From positions 1,426,001-1,490,000 of the forward strand of contig NZ_JQMO01000002.1 of the NCBI RefSeq assembly GCF_000744785.1: 64,000 nucleotides of DNA, given 5' to 3'. Positions 43,172-50,770 of this stretch are shown here, piece after piece. The notes under the pieces are model-generated. The model made no database searches, had not been told where the DNA came from, and worked only from the letters and a program-made list of their open reading frames with translations. This stretch comes from Kitasatospora azatica KCTC 9699 (GTDB taxonomy: Bacteria > Actinomycetota > Actinomycetes > Streptomycetales > Streptomycetaceae). Position numbers and translations under genes: made by a program. Each line of letters opens with the position of its first letter. Position 1 is the first letter of the stretch.

Positions 43172-43483
43172 GGAGTCCTCGGTCAGGTGTGCCCGCAACC
43201 GGCCGGGCTGGGGCGCCGGGCCGGTGGATCTGCGCGAGCTTACTACTCCATTCGAGCTCATTCGATGGCCTGTGCCGATCGATCCTGAACCGTTGTTGGC
43301 AGGCGCATGACCGTTGGCACAGTCGGGTCCTGACGGTGTCGATCCCATGGGGGATTCGCGGGAGTCTGGGCAGCGCCCCGACGATCCGCTACCGTCGCTT
43401 GCGGACCTCGGCAAGGTCACGGTGGGTCGACGGGCGCCCCACCGACCGTGTCCGCAGGTGCGGCTGGGAGGGCCGAAAGGATC
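43172..43483. other. Divergent promoter region between the conservon and the acyl-CoA ligase
   Basis: A 312-bp gap with no gene. It presumably holds both promoters. On the conservon side a TAGTAA (-10-like) follows a near-repeat CGAATGAGCTCGAATG (about 43249-43264). Confidence 0.4.
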
Positions 43484-45307
43484 GTGCGCGTGCTGAACAC
43501 CCCGCCGCTGGCGCCCCCCGCGCCGGGCGGGCTGGCCGACTCGGTCTACGAGACGGCCGAACTCACGCCCGAACTGGTCCAGTTGTCCCGCGCCGACGGC
43601 GCCGAGCAGTGGCAGCCGGTCTCCGCCGCCCGGTTCCGCGACGAGGTGCTCGGGCTGGCCAAGGGGTTACTGGCCCGCGGGGTCCGGTTCGGTGACCGGG
43701 TCGCCCTGATGTCCAGGACCAGGTACGAGTGGACGCTCTTCGACTACGCGCTCTGGTCGATCGGCGCCATCCCGGTACCGGTCTACCCCACCGCCGCCGC
43801 CGAGCAGGTGCGCTGGATCCTCGCCGAGACCGAGGCGGTGGCCTGCGTGGTGGAGAACGAGGACCACGCCATGACGCTCGGCGCGGTCTGCGACGCACTG
43901 CCCCGGCTGGACGGGATCTGGCAGCTGGACCACGACTGCGTGCGGGAGCTGACCGCCGAGGGCGCTGCGGTGCCGGAAGGCCTGGTGCACCGTCAACGGC
44001 TCGCGGTCACCGCGGAGTCCATCGCCACCGTGATCTACACCTCCGGCACCACCGGGCGCCCCAAGGGCTGCCTGCTGACCCACGGCAACTTCACCGCCGA
44101 GGCCGACAACGTGCTGGCCGGCTGGGGCGAGGTCTTCACCAACGCGGTCGGCGAGCAGCCCGCCACCCTGCTCTTCCTGCCGCTGGCCCACGTGTACGGG
44201 CGGATGGTGCAGGTGGCCGCGGTGCGCGGCGGCATCCGGCTGGGCCACCTGGCCGAGCTCGGCGCGGAAACCCTGCTGCCGGCGCTCGCCTCCTACCGCC
44301 CGACCTTCCTGCACGCCGTCCCCTATGTCTTCGAGAAGCTCTACGCCTCGGCCCGGCTCGCCGCCGAGACCGCCGGGCGCGGTGAGGTCTTCGCCCAGGC
44401 CGCCGAGACGGCGGTGCGCTGGGCCCGGGCCAACGAGCGCAAGGCGCTGGGGCACGGCGCCGGCCCGGGGCCCTCGCTGCGGATGCGGCACCTCGCCTAC
44501 GACCGGCTGGTGTACCAGCGGATCAGGGCCACCCTGGGCGGGCGGGTGCGCAGCGTGATGTGCGGCGGCTCCGCGCTCAGCCGCGAGCTGGGCCTCTTCT
44601 TCGCGGGCGCCGGGATGACCGTCTACGAGGGCTACGGGCTGACCGAGACCACCGCCGCGATCACCGCCAACCCGGCCGGGGCGCCCAAGTTCGGCACCGT
44701 CGGCAAGCCGATCCCGGGCGCCGAGGTGGCGATCGCCTCCGACGGCGAGGTCTGGGTGCGCGGCGGCGCCGTCTTCGGCGGCTACCTCAACCACCCGCTG
44801 TGCACCGCCGAGGCGCTGCGCGACGGCTGGCTGGCCACCGGGGACCTCGGCTCGCTGGACGAGGACGGCTATCTGACCATCACCGGGCGCAAGAAGGAAC
44901 TGATCGTCACCAGCAGCGGCAAGAACCTGGCGCCGGCCGCGCTGGAGGAGCGGGTGCGGGCCCATCCACTGGTCGCCCAGTGCCTGGTGGTGGGCGACAA
45001 CCGCCCGTACATCGCGGCGCTGATCACGCTGGACCCGCAGGCCCTGGAGCACTGGCAGCAGTCGCACCAGCGGGCGCCGGTGGACGAGTGGACGGCGCTG
45101 GCCGACGAGGATCTGCACGCGGAGATCCAGCGCGCGGTGGCGGCCGCCAACACCGCCGTCTCACGGGCCGAGTCGATCCGCGCCTTCCGCCTGCTGCCGG
45201 GCGGGTTCACGGTGGCGCAGGGGCTGATGACGCCCTCGCTCAAGCTGCGCCGGCAGGCCATCGCGGAGTGGTACGCGGCGGACATCGAGGCACTCTACAC
45301 CCCCTGA
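43484..45307 (+). CDS. Long-chain fatty acid-CoA ligase (AMP-forming)
   Basis: 607 residues of the ANL superfamily, FadD15-like. Motifs: A3 VIYTSGTTGRPKGCLLTHGN, LPLAHVYGRMVQV, A5 YEGYGLTETTAA, A7 LATGDLGSLDEDGYLTITGRKKELIVTSSGKNLAP with the hinge Asp and the following Lys. It makes acyl-AMP and then acyl-CoA, probably for lipid turnover or signalling. The GTG at 43484 is chosen; a second GTG at 43490 has AAAGG nine bases upstream and is equally likely. It is divergent from the conservon and about 180 bp before the deacetylase gene. Confidence 0.92.
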   Translation: MRVLNTPPLAPPAPGGLADSVYETAELTPELVQLSRADGAEQWQPVSAARFRDEVLGLAKGLLARGVRFGDRVALMSRTRYEWTLFDYALWSIGAIPVPVYPTAAAEQVRWILAETEAVACVVENEDHAMTLGAVCDALPRLDGIWQLDHDCVRELTAEGAAVPEGLVHRQRLAVTAESIATVIYTSGTTGRPKGCLLTHGNFTAEADNVLAGWGEVFTNAVGEQPATLLFLPLAHVYGRMVQVAAVRGGIRLGHLAELGAETLLPALASYRPTFLHAVPYVFEKLYASARLAAETAGRGEVFAQAAETAVRWARANERKALGHGAGPGPSLRMRHLAYDRLVYQRIRATLGGRVRSVMCGGSALSRELGLFFAGAGMTVYEGYGLTETTAAITANPAGAPKFGTVGKPIPGAEVAIASDGEVWVRGGAVFGGYLNHPLCTAEALRDGWLATGDLGSLDEDGYLTITGRKKELIVTSSGKNLAPAALEERVRAHPLVAQCLVVGDNRPYIAALITLDPQALEHWQQSHQRAPVDEWTALADEDLHAEIQRAVAAANTAVSRAESIRAFRLLPGGFTVAQGLMTPSLKLRRQAIAEWYAADIEALYTP

Positions 45308-45371
45308 GGCAGCCTCGGCCGGGGGCAAGGTGACGCTTCCCCAGCTGATCGTTTGTTCACTGGCGATTCCC

Positions 45372-45400
45372 TTGACGGCTGCTCTGGTCCAGTCCATTGT
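45372..45400 (+). promoter_or_regulatory. Deacetylase promoter with DasR-like element
   Basis: TTGACG (45372-45377) and CATTGT (45395-45400) are 17 bp apart. TCTGGTCCAGTCCATT (45383-45398) between and over the -10 matches the DasR site (ACTGGTCTAGACCAGT type) at 12 of 16 bases. The layout parallels the chitinase promoter at 46705. Confidence 0.5.
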
Positions 45401-45487
45401 TTGCCTCGGCTTGTGTGCGGCACGCCAAGCGGGCTCCCCACCGCGACCCTCGGTCAACACGTCGCCCCCACACTATGGAGCACCGTC

Positions 45488-46660
45488 GTGCCTACCATGC
45501 TGCGCAGATTGGCCGCAGTCACCGCGAGCACCGCAATCGGCCTGCTGGGACCGACCGTTCCGGTCGCCCACGCCGACGCCCCGCCAGTGGTCGAACCGGC
45601 AGGGCTCGAACCGGCAGGGCTTAATCCGGCAGGGCTCGATCCGGCGGTGGTCAACCTGGCCACCAATCCCGGCTTCGAGATCCCCACCCTGCCGCTGGCC
45701 GACTACGGCTCGATCCCGGGCTGGAACTGCGGCGCCGGCGAAGCCACCGTCACCGCCGACGCGCACAGCGGCTCGGCCGCGCTGTCCGTCACCCCCGCCG
45801 GCGCGGCGAGCCCGGGCCAGTGCGGGCAGACCGTCTCGGTCCGACCCGACACCACGTACACGCTCTCCGCCTGGGTGAACGGCTCGTACGTCTTCCTCGG
45901 CGCCACCGGCACCGGGCACGACGTGCCGCCCGCCTGGACCGCGAGCACCGACGGCGGCTGGCAGCAGCTGACCACCAGCTTCACCACCGGCGCGGACACC
46001 AGCTCGGTCCAGCTCTACCTGCACGGCTGGTACAACCAGGGCGGATACCGGGCGGACGACGTGGAGTTGGACGGTCCGGCGGTGGACCCGGCCCGGGCCA
46101 CCTGGAACGTGCCGACCACCGACAGGGTGGTCTTCTTCACCATCGACGACGGCTGGTACCGCACGCCGGAGGCCGCACGGTTCATCGCCGACCACCAGCT
46201 GCCGATCACCGCCTTCCCGCTGCCGATGCCCTCCGGGTTCCAGCCGGACTACTTCCAGCAGGTCACCGCCGTGCCCGGCTCCTCGGTGCAGGACCACACC
46301 GTCTCGCACCGGGACCTGACCACGCTGTCGCCGGCCGAGCAGCAGGCCGAGATCTGCAGCGCCCGCGACATCGACCAGCGGATCTACGGCAGCACGCCGA
46401 CCGTCTTCCGCCCGCCGTACTTCGCCTACAACGCGGCCACCCTGCAGGCGGCGGCGAACTGCGGGCTGCGCACGGTGCTGACCGCGACCGCCGACTTCAG
46501 CTTCGGCGCCTCCACCGTCTACCGGGGCGGCCTGCTGCAGCCGGGTGATGTGGTGATCATGCACTTCACCGACACCCTGGCGGCCGATCTGCAGCGCGCC
46601 CTGGACGCGGCGAACGCGGCCGGTCTGCGGCCGGCCGGGCTGATCACCTACCTGCACTGA
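45488..46660 (+). CDS. Secreted polysaccharide deacetylase with N-terminal carbohydrate-binding-like domain
   Basis: 390 residues. A signal peptide (MLRRLAAVTASTAIGLLGPTVPVAHADA) is followed by a 15-bp-repeat linker (PAGLEPAGLNPAGLDP). A jelly-roll domain comes next (NLATNPGFEIPTLPLADYGSIPGWNC...DTTYTLSAWVNGSY...YRADDVELDG), then a NodB domain with VVFFTIDDGW (metal Asp pair), VQDHTVSHRDL (HxxxH) and FRPPYFAYN. It should remove N-acetyl groups from chitin-like or peptidoglycan-like polymers outside the cell. The GTG at 45488 has GGAG seven bases upstream. It lies before a chitinase with the same promoter type, so both may act on chitin. Confidence 0.9.
   Translation: MPTMLRRLAAVTASTAIGLLGPTVPVAHADAPPVVEPAGLEPAGLNPAGLDPAVVNLATNPGFEIPTLPLADYGSIPGWNCGAGEATVTADAHSGSAALSVTPAGAASPGQCGQTVSVRPDTTYTLSAWVNGSYVFLGATGTGHDVPPAWTASTDGGWQQLTTSFTTGADTSSVQLYLHGWYNQGGYRADDVELDGPAVDPARATWNVPTTDRVVFFTIDDGWYRTPEAARFIADHQLPITAFPLPMPSGFQPDYFQQVTAVPGSSVQDHTVSHRDLTTLSPAEQQAEICSARDIDQRIYGSTPTVFRPPYFAYNAATLQAAANCGLRTVLTATADFSFGASTVYRGGLLQPGDVVIMHFTDTLAADLQRALDAANAAGLRPAGLITYLH
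45593..45652 (+). repeat. 15-bp in-frame tandem repeat in the deacetylase linker
   Basis: Units at 45593, 45608, 45623 and 45638, type unit GAACCGGCAGGGCTC. They encode E/N/D-PAGL steps between signal peptide and first domain. Confidence 0.85.
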
Positions 46661-46704
46661 GACTTGGCTTCGCCTCAAGTCCGGGTTAAGTCCCGGCGAA
46701 GCCC

Positions 46705-46733
46705 TTGACCTATCAGTTGGTCTAGTCCACTTT
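46705..46733 (+). promoter_or_regulatory. Chitinase promoter with DasR (dre) element
   Basis: TTGACC (46705-46710) is followed after 17-19 bp by CACTTTA. GTTGGTCTAGTCCACT (46716-46731) matches the dre consensus AGTGGTCTAGACCACT at 13 of 16 bases. DasR is the known N-acetylglucosamine-responsive regulator of Streptomyces chitinases. Confidence 0.7.
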
Positions 46734-46837
46734 ATTGGGCACGCAGTCCGATTCGGCGCCTGTGCGTCACCCGCCCCGCGCTCCCCCACATCGTGCGCGG
46801 GGCGGTCCCCCACTGCCTTTTCCTGGAGAGGTTCCCG

Positions 46838-48124
46838 ATGGAACGCACCCAGCTACCCCCTGCCCCCACGCCCGCCGAGCCCGGCGGCCGGCACCGCCGC
46901 AAGCGCACCGGTCTGCTGGCCGGCCTGGCCGCGCTCGGCCTGCTGGCCGGCGGCGTCGCTGCCTTCGCCGGCAGCGGCTCGGCGCTCGCCACCACCGCCG
47001 CGAGCTCCGCACTCGGCAACAACTGGTACGCCTCCGCGCCGTACCTGATGCCCGAGGACAACAGCCCGCCGGACGCCGGGGCGGTGATGGACGCCACCGG
47101 GCAGAAGGCCTTCCAGCTGGCCTTCATCCTGGACGGCGGCAGCTGCAGCCCCGCCTGGGGCGGCACCTCCTCGATCGACACCGACACCACCATGCCGAAC
47201 GTGATCTCGCAGATCCGGGCCAAGGGCGGCGACGTCTCGGTCTCGGTCGGCGGCTACGGCGGCACCAAGCTCGGCCAGACCTGCGGCACCCCGGAGGCCA
47301 CGGCGGCCGGCTACCAGAAGGTCATCACCAAGTACGCGCTCAAGGCGATCGACTTCGACCTGGAGGAGCCGGAGTACGAGAACACCGCGGCGATCCACAA
47401 CGAGATCGGCGCGGCGAAGATCCTGCAGGCCGACAACCCGGGCCTGTACGTCTCGATCACCACCGCGGGCACCACCGCCGGCACCGGCTGGTTCGGCACC
47501 CAGATGCTGAACGAGGCCAAGTCGCAGGGCTTCACGCCCAACAACTTCTCGATCATGCCGTTCGACGGCGGCTTCAACGGCGCGGCCTCGCAGACCGCGG
47601 CGCTGACCCAGTTCAACACCATCCTGCAGAACACCTTCGGCTGGAGCGCGGCGACCGCCTACGCCCACGAGGGCATCTCGATGATGAACGGGCGCACCGA
47701 CGCGGCCGAGTACTTCACCCAGGCCGACTTCCAGACGGTGCTGGACTTCGCGACGGCGCACGGGCTGGCCCGCTACACCTTCTGGTCCGTCAACCGGGAC
47801 CGCCAGTGCAGCGGTTCGGTCGACCCGGGGCTCTCCGGCTCCTGCTCCAGCGTGGTGCAGAACCCGTGGGACTTCACCAAGTACACGGTGAAGTTCGCCG
47901 GCGCCACGCCGGTGACCACCCCGCCGACCACCCCGCCGCCGACCACCGGCTCGCCGAACCCCGGCGTCTGCACCCTGCCGGCGTGGAGCGCGACCACCAC
48001 GTACACCAACGGGAACAAGGTCTCGTACAACGGCCGCAACTACCACGCGAAGTGGTGGACGCTGAACGAGGTGCCGACGGCCAGCGGCCAGTGGGGCGTC
48101 TGGGCGGACGACGGTCCGTGCTGA
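46838..48124 (+). CDS. Secreted chitinase-like GH18 protein with C-terminal CBM5/12
   Basis: 428 residues. A twin-basic signal region (GGRHRRKRTGLLAGLAALGLLAGGVAAFA) precedes a GH18 barrel with NNWYASAPYLMPEDNSPPDA, GGDVSVSVGGYGGTKLG, the active-site strand KAIDFDLEEPEYE and YTFWSVNRDRQC. A Thr/Pro linker and a CBM5/12-type domain (PAWSATTTYTNGNKVSYNGRNYHAKWWTLNEVP) end the protein. In the active strand the first Asp of DGxDxDxE is replaced (K-A-I-D-F-D-L-E), while the last Asp and the acid Glu remain. The ATG at 46838 has GGAGAGG upstream. The dre element suggests DasR control by chitin products. Confidence 0.93.
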   Translation: MERTQLPPAPTPAEPGGRHRRKRTGLLAGLAALGLLAGGVAAFAGSGSALATTAASSALGNNWYASAPYLMPEDNSPPDAGAVMDATGQKAFQLAFILDGGSCSPAWGGTSSIDTDTTMPNVISQIRAKGGDVSVSVGGYGGTKLGQTCGTPEATAAGYQKVITKYALKAIDFDLEEPEYENTAAIHNEIGAAKILQADNPGLYVSITTAGTTAGTGWFGTQMLNEAKSQGFTPNNFSIMPFDGGFNGAASQTAALTQFNTILQNTFGWSAATAYAHEGISMMNGRTDAAEYFTQADFQTVLDFATAHGLARYTFWSVNRDRQCSGSVDPGLSGSCSSVVQNPWDFTKYTVKFAGATPVTTPPTTPPPTTGSPNPGVCTLPAWSATTTYTNGNKVSYNGRNYHAKWWTLNEVPTASGQWGVWADDGPC

Positions 48125-48133
48125 CCGACTGAA

Positions 48134-48188
48134 CAGTTGAACGGCTGCCCGGGTGTTCAAGTGCACCCGGGCAGCCGCCTGTTCAACT
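48134..48188. terminator. Bidirectional terminator between chitinase and lipase genes
   Basis: CGGCTGCCCGGGTG (48142-48155) pairs perfectly with CACCCGGGCAGCCG (48164-48177). Outer arms CAGTTGAAC and GTTCAACTG extend the structure. It lies between convergent genes. Confidence 0.85.
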
Positions 48189-48200
48189 GCTGACAGTGCG

Positions 48201-48998
48201 TCAGGCGACGCCGTTGAAGACCGGCAGGTAGCCGTACTGCTGGCCGTCCGAGGTGGGGTGGTAGCTCTCGTCGATCGGCAGCGTGGTGCTGTGCAGCCAC
48301 TGGCTGCTGCTGCCGCAGATCTCGTGGGTGGCGAAGACCCCCCGCACGTCGGAGAAGGTGAAGCCCGCGTTGGCGGCCTCCTTGGCGATCACACCGTCGA
48401 GCGTGTCGGCGGCGCCGTTGATCGCCTTGCGCGAGGTGTCGCTGATGCCGAACCAGCAGCTGCCGGGGACCTGGTAGAGGTGCGGGTAGTCCAGCACCAC
48501 CACGTGGGCGTTGGGCGCCTTGGCGTGGATCGCCGCGTAGACCTGGTCGAGCTGGCCGGGCAGCGTGTTCTGGGCGTACGCCTCGTCCGTGGCGACCGCC
48601 GACAGGCAGGCGCTGGTGCCGCTGAGCACGCAGGTCTGCATGGTGCCGGCGAAGCCGGCGTCATTGCCGCCGATCGTGATGCTGACCAGGCTGGTGCTGG
48701 AACTGAGGGCCGATATCTGGCTGTTGAGGACGTCGCCGGTTCTGGCGCCGGAACAGGCGACGAAGTTGAAGCCGGACACCGAGTGCGCGTTCTTCCACAG
48801 CACTGGGTAGGCACTGAAACTGCGGCTGCAGCTACCGCTGTTGCTGTCGTAGTTGCCGGAGCCGACACCGGCCGAGTACGAGTCGCCCAGCGCGACGTAG
48901 TTGATGCTCGCGGCGTTGGCCGGGGTGGCCAGGAAGAGGGTGCCGACGGCGAGGACGATCGCCATGGCGGCACCGGAGACAACACGGACGGGACGCAT
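48201..48998 (-). CDS. Secreted SGNH/GDSL lipase-esterase
   Basis: 265 residues with a signal peptide (RVVSGAAMAIVLAVGTLFLATPANA, cleavage near 29). The SGNH blocks are YVALGDSYSAGVGSGNY (catalytic Ser), Gly in ACSGARTGDVL, Asn in ITIGGNDAGF, and the Asp/His pair in ESYHPTSDGQQYGYL. Six Cys suggest three disulfides, as in Streptomyces GDSL phospholipases and lipases. ATG 48998 has GGAGG four bases upstream. It is secreted alongside the chitinase and deacetylase, but its promoter shows no dre element. Confidence 0.93.
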   Translation of the reverse strand: MRPVRVVSGAAMAIVLAVGTLFLATPANAASINYVALGDSYSAGVGSGNYDSNSGSCSRSFSAYPVLWKNAHSVSGFNFVACSGARTGDVLNSQISALSSSTSLVSITIGGNDAGFAGTMQTCVLSGTSACLSAVATDEAYAQNTLPGQLDQVYAAIHAKAPNAHVVVLDYPHLYQVPGSCWFGISDTSRKAINGAADTLDGVIAKEAANAGFTFSDVRGVFATHEICGSSSQWLHSTTLPIDESYHPTSDGQQYGYLPVFNGVA

Positions 48999-49167
48999 TG
49001 CACCTCCACAGGAGTGTGACGCGGGTTACTCCGTGGTACCAGCGGCCCGGGATCTGGGGAAGTGCCCATGCCAAAGATGTTGACGCGAATTCTCTTGAGT
49101 GGCACTGGAGTTGGCCACAATGTCGAAATGGCGTCAGCTGGCGGCGGCAGTTACTGACCAGTTCGGA

Positions 49168-49560
49168 TCAGTCGTCGCCGCAAACCACTTCGAGCTCGAA
49201 TCCCTGACCGTCCACCAGGTGCACCGTCGGGCCGGTGTCCACCCGCAGCGTCCAGCCCGCGGCGAGGGCGGCGCTGACGGCGGCTCGGGAACCGTGCACC
49301 GCGAGGTGGTTGAGCCCCGCGCGCAGCCGGTCGTGCTCACCGGGACGCAGCGCGGGCGACTGCTCCAGCACCAGGTACCCTCCCCCGGCCTCCGGCCCGG
49401 AGGAGCCCCAGCCGAGCCGCCAGCTGCGCCCGGTCGCCCAGCTCTGGAACGGCGTGCAGCCGAGCGCGAGCAGCACCGGGGCCCACTGCTCCTCGGCCAG
49501 CACCAGGCTCTCCACCCAGAGCTCGACATGGTGGAACAGTCCCGTGCGCGGCCCGGTCAT
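49168..49560 (-). CDS. Glyoxalase/VOC-family protein
   Basis: 130 residues with one vicinal-oxygen-chelate module: FHHVELWVESLVLAEEQWAPVLLALGC, YLVLEQSPALRPGEHDRLRAGLNHLAVHGSRAAVSAALAAG, and the C-terminal VHLVDGQGFELEVV with the metal-type Glu. Candidate metal ligands are His11, the His in NHLAVH and this Glu. The substrate is unknown; families include dioxygenases, lactoylglutathione lyase-like enzymes and drug-binding proteins. It starts at ATG 49560. It lies 40 bp downstream of the Nudix gene on the same strand, so the two are probably co-transcribed. Confidence 0.82.
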   Translation of the reverse strand: MTGPRTGLFHHVELWVESLVLAEEQWAPVLLALGCTPFQSWATGRSWRLGWGSSGPEAGGGYLVLEQSPALRPGEHDRLRAGLNHLAVHGSRAAVSAALAAGWTLRVDTGPTVHLVDGQGFELEVVCGDD

Positions 49561-49600
49561 GCGGATCCCCCCTTGGTCGCCCTCGAATCTAGCCGACCGC

Positions 49601-50209
49601 TCAGCTCCCGACCGGGAAGACCTCGCAGCCCGCCTCCGGGAGTTCCTCGATCACCTCGTTGGCCGCCGCCGGGACGCCCAGCTGGGTCACCGCGGCGCGG
49701 ACCGCCGCGCGGGCCTGGCGCAGGCCCGGGGCGCCCCAGCCGAGCAGCTCGACCGCCAGGCCGGGGGCGACCAGCAGTCGGCGGTAGTGCCGGCCGGAGG
49801 CCGGGTCGGGCAGGCTCGGGCCGACCTCGCGCAGCACGGCCGCCATCCGGACCCGGGCGCACTCGTGGCCGTTGTTGGCGGAGCCGATCCGGTCGTAGAG
49901 GTACCCGAGGTAGTGCGCCGGACCGATCACGGCCTGCGCCTCCTCGGCCGCCTCGCGGGCCAGGGCCGCCGCCGGGTCACCGCCGTCCTCGGCCTCCAGC
50001 GAGCCGCCGGGCAGGCTGACGATGCCGTCCTTCGGGTTGACCAGGGTCAGCACCCGCCCGTCCGGGGCGAAGAGCCAGCCCCAGGACTGCTTCACCGGCA
50101 GCCAGTCCGGCACCGGCTCCCCGGGCCGCCAGGGCCACCCCGCGGCGGGCCGACGCCGGATGCGCCCGAGCAGATCCGCGATCTCCGCGCTGTACTCGAT
50201 CCGCTGCAT
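49601..50209 (-). CDS. Nudix hydrolase
   Basis: 202 residues. The Nudix box is nearly canonical: GGSLEAEDGGDPAAALAREAAEEAQ (about residues 67-91), with the REAAEE core that binds metal. An N-terminal 60 residues include SWGWLFAPDGRVLTLVNPKDGIVSLPGG. The C-terminal region (YRRLLVAPGLAVELLGWGAPGLRQARAA) is typical of longer actinobacterial members. Such enzymes clean up or regulate nucleoside-diphosphate-linked compounds; the substrate cannot be read from sequence. ATG 50209 has GGAGGGGG four bases upstream. It heads a two-gene unit with the VOC protein. Confidence 0.88.
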   Translation of the reverse strand: MQRIEYSAEIADLLGRIRRRPAAGWPWRPGEPVPDWLPVKQSWGWLFAPDGRVLTLVNPKDGIVSLPGGSLEAEDGGDPAAALAREAAEEAQAVIGPAHYLGYLYDRIGSANNGHECARVRMAAVLREVGPSLPDPASGRHYRRLLVAPGLAVELLGWGAPGLRQARAAVRAAVTQLGVPAAANEVIEELPEAGCEVFPVGS

Positions 50210-50770
50210 GGGGCCCCCTCCGGGTCTCGGGCACCTCGGGCCGGCTGTCCTGGTGCGGTGGCCGGCGCCGTCGCGTGGATCGGGGGTCGCGCGTGGTCCG
50301 ACCTGTTGATCTTCCCCGAACAGGCGGTCGATGAACAGTCCTCACGCCCGCATGGGGCACCGGCGTGGTGCGCATGAGCTGAGGTGACTGGAATCAGTTG
50401 TACATTCATATGAGTTTGCGTGGACAGCCTTGTGGCACCCGCCCGCCCCCTGCACAGTCGGACCGCTCCGATCACCGGATGCCATTGCCCGGCCTACACC
50501 GCGGACCTCGTGAACCTGACCGTCACCGACGTCGTCACCGGTGCCACCGGCTCCGCCCAGTTCGGGTTCTACTGCTACGTCATGGCGCCGTAACTCCCGT
50601 CACCCGCTGCCGGAGCGCCCGGCAGCGGGTCCCGCGCAGAGCGTCCCCGGCGTCCCGCGTTTCACGAGTGGCACAGGACTGTCGGCGGCTCCTGGAATAC
50701 TCGGTACGGATTCGGGCGGACGGGGAGTGCGGACAGGGAGCGTGGCGGGCATGCGGGCGAGGTCGGGGCG
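50210..50770. other. 561-bp region upstream of sbcD with a possible small ORF
   Basis: Besides promoters for the flanking divergent units, this holds an AT-richer patch (50385-50425) and a 57-codon frame (50420-50593, listed separately). The remaining 180 bp before sbcD show no gene or strong signal. Confidence 0.4.
50420..50593 (+). CDS. Possible small ORF or gene remnant, Thr/Val-rich with three Cys
   Basis: GTG at 50420 to TAA at 50593 gives 57 residues. The end reads YTADLVNLTVTDVVTGATG then SAQFGFYCYVMAP, preceded by TGCHC. The codon choice is coding-like (G/C at third positions in LVNLTVTDVVTG). The sequence looks like the C-terminal beta-strands of a longer secreted protein, so it may be a remnant. 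No Shine-Dalgarno site is clear. I do not recognise the family and cannot exclude chance. Confidence 0.3.
   Translation: MDSLVAPARPLHSRTAPITGCHCPAYTADLVNLTVTDVVTGATGSAQFGFYCYVMAP

Noticed and set aside
40607..43288. Long plus-strand frame opposite the conservon kinase
   Set aside because: It is a shadow frame of Val/Gly/Arg/His composition. The kinase on the minus strand has membrane helices and ATPase boxes.
49022..49110. A DasR-like site upstream of the SGNH lipase
   Set aside because: The region contains TTGGCCACAAT but no GGTC-TAG-CC core, so co-regulation with the chitinase is not supported.
50471..50593. A lanthipeptide precursor (Thr- and Cys-containing 57-aa frame)
   Set aside because: There are no lanthionine synthetase, protease or transporter genes nearby and no leader-peptide motif. 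The end looks like beta-strands of a secreted protein.
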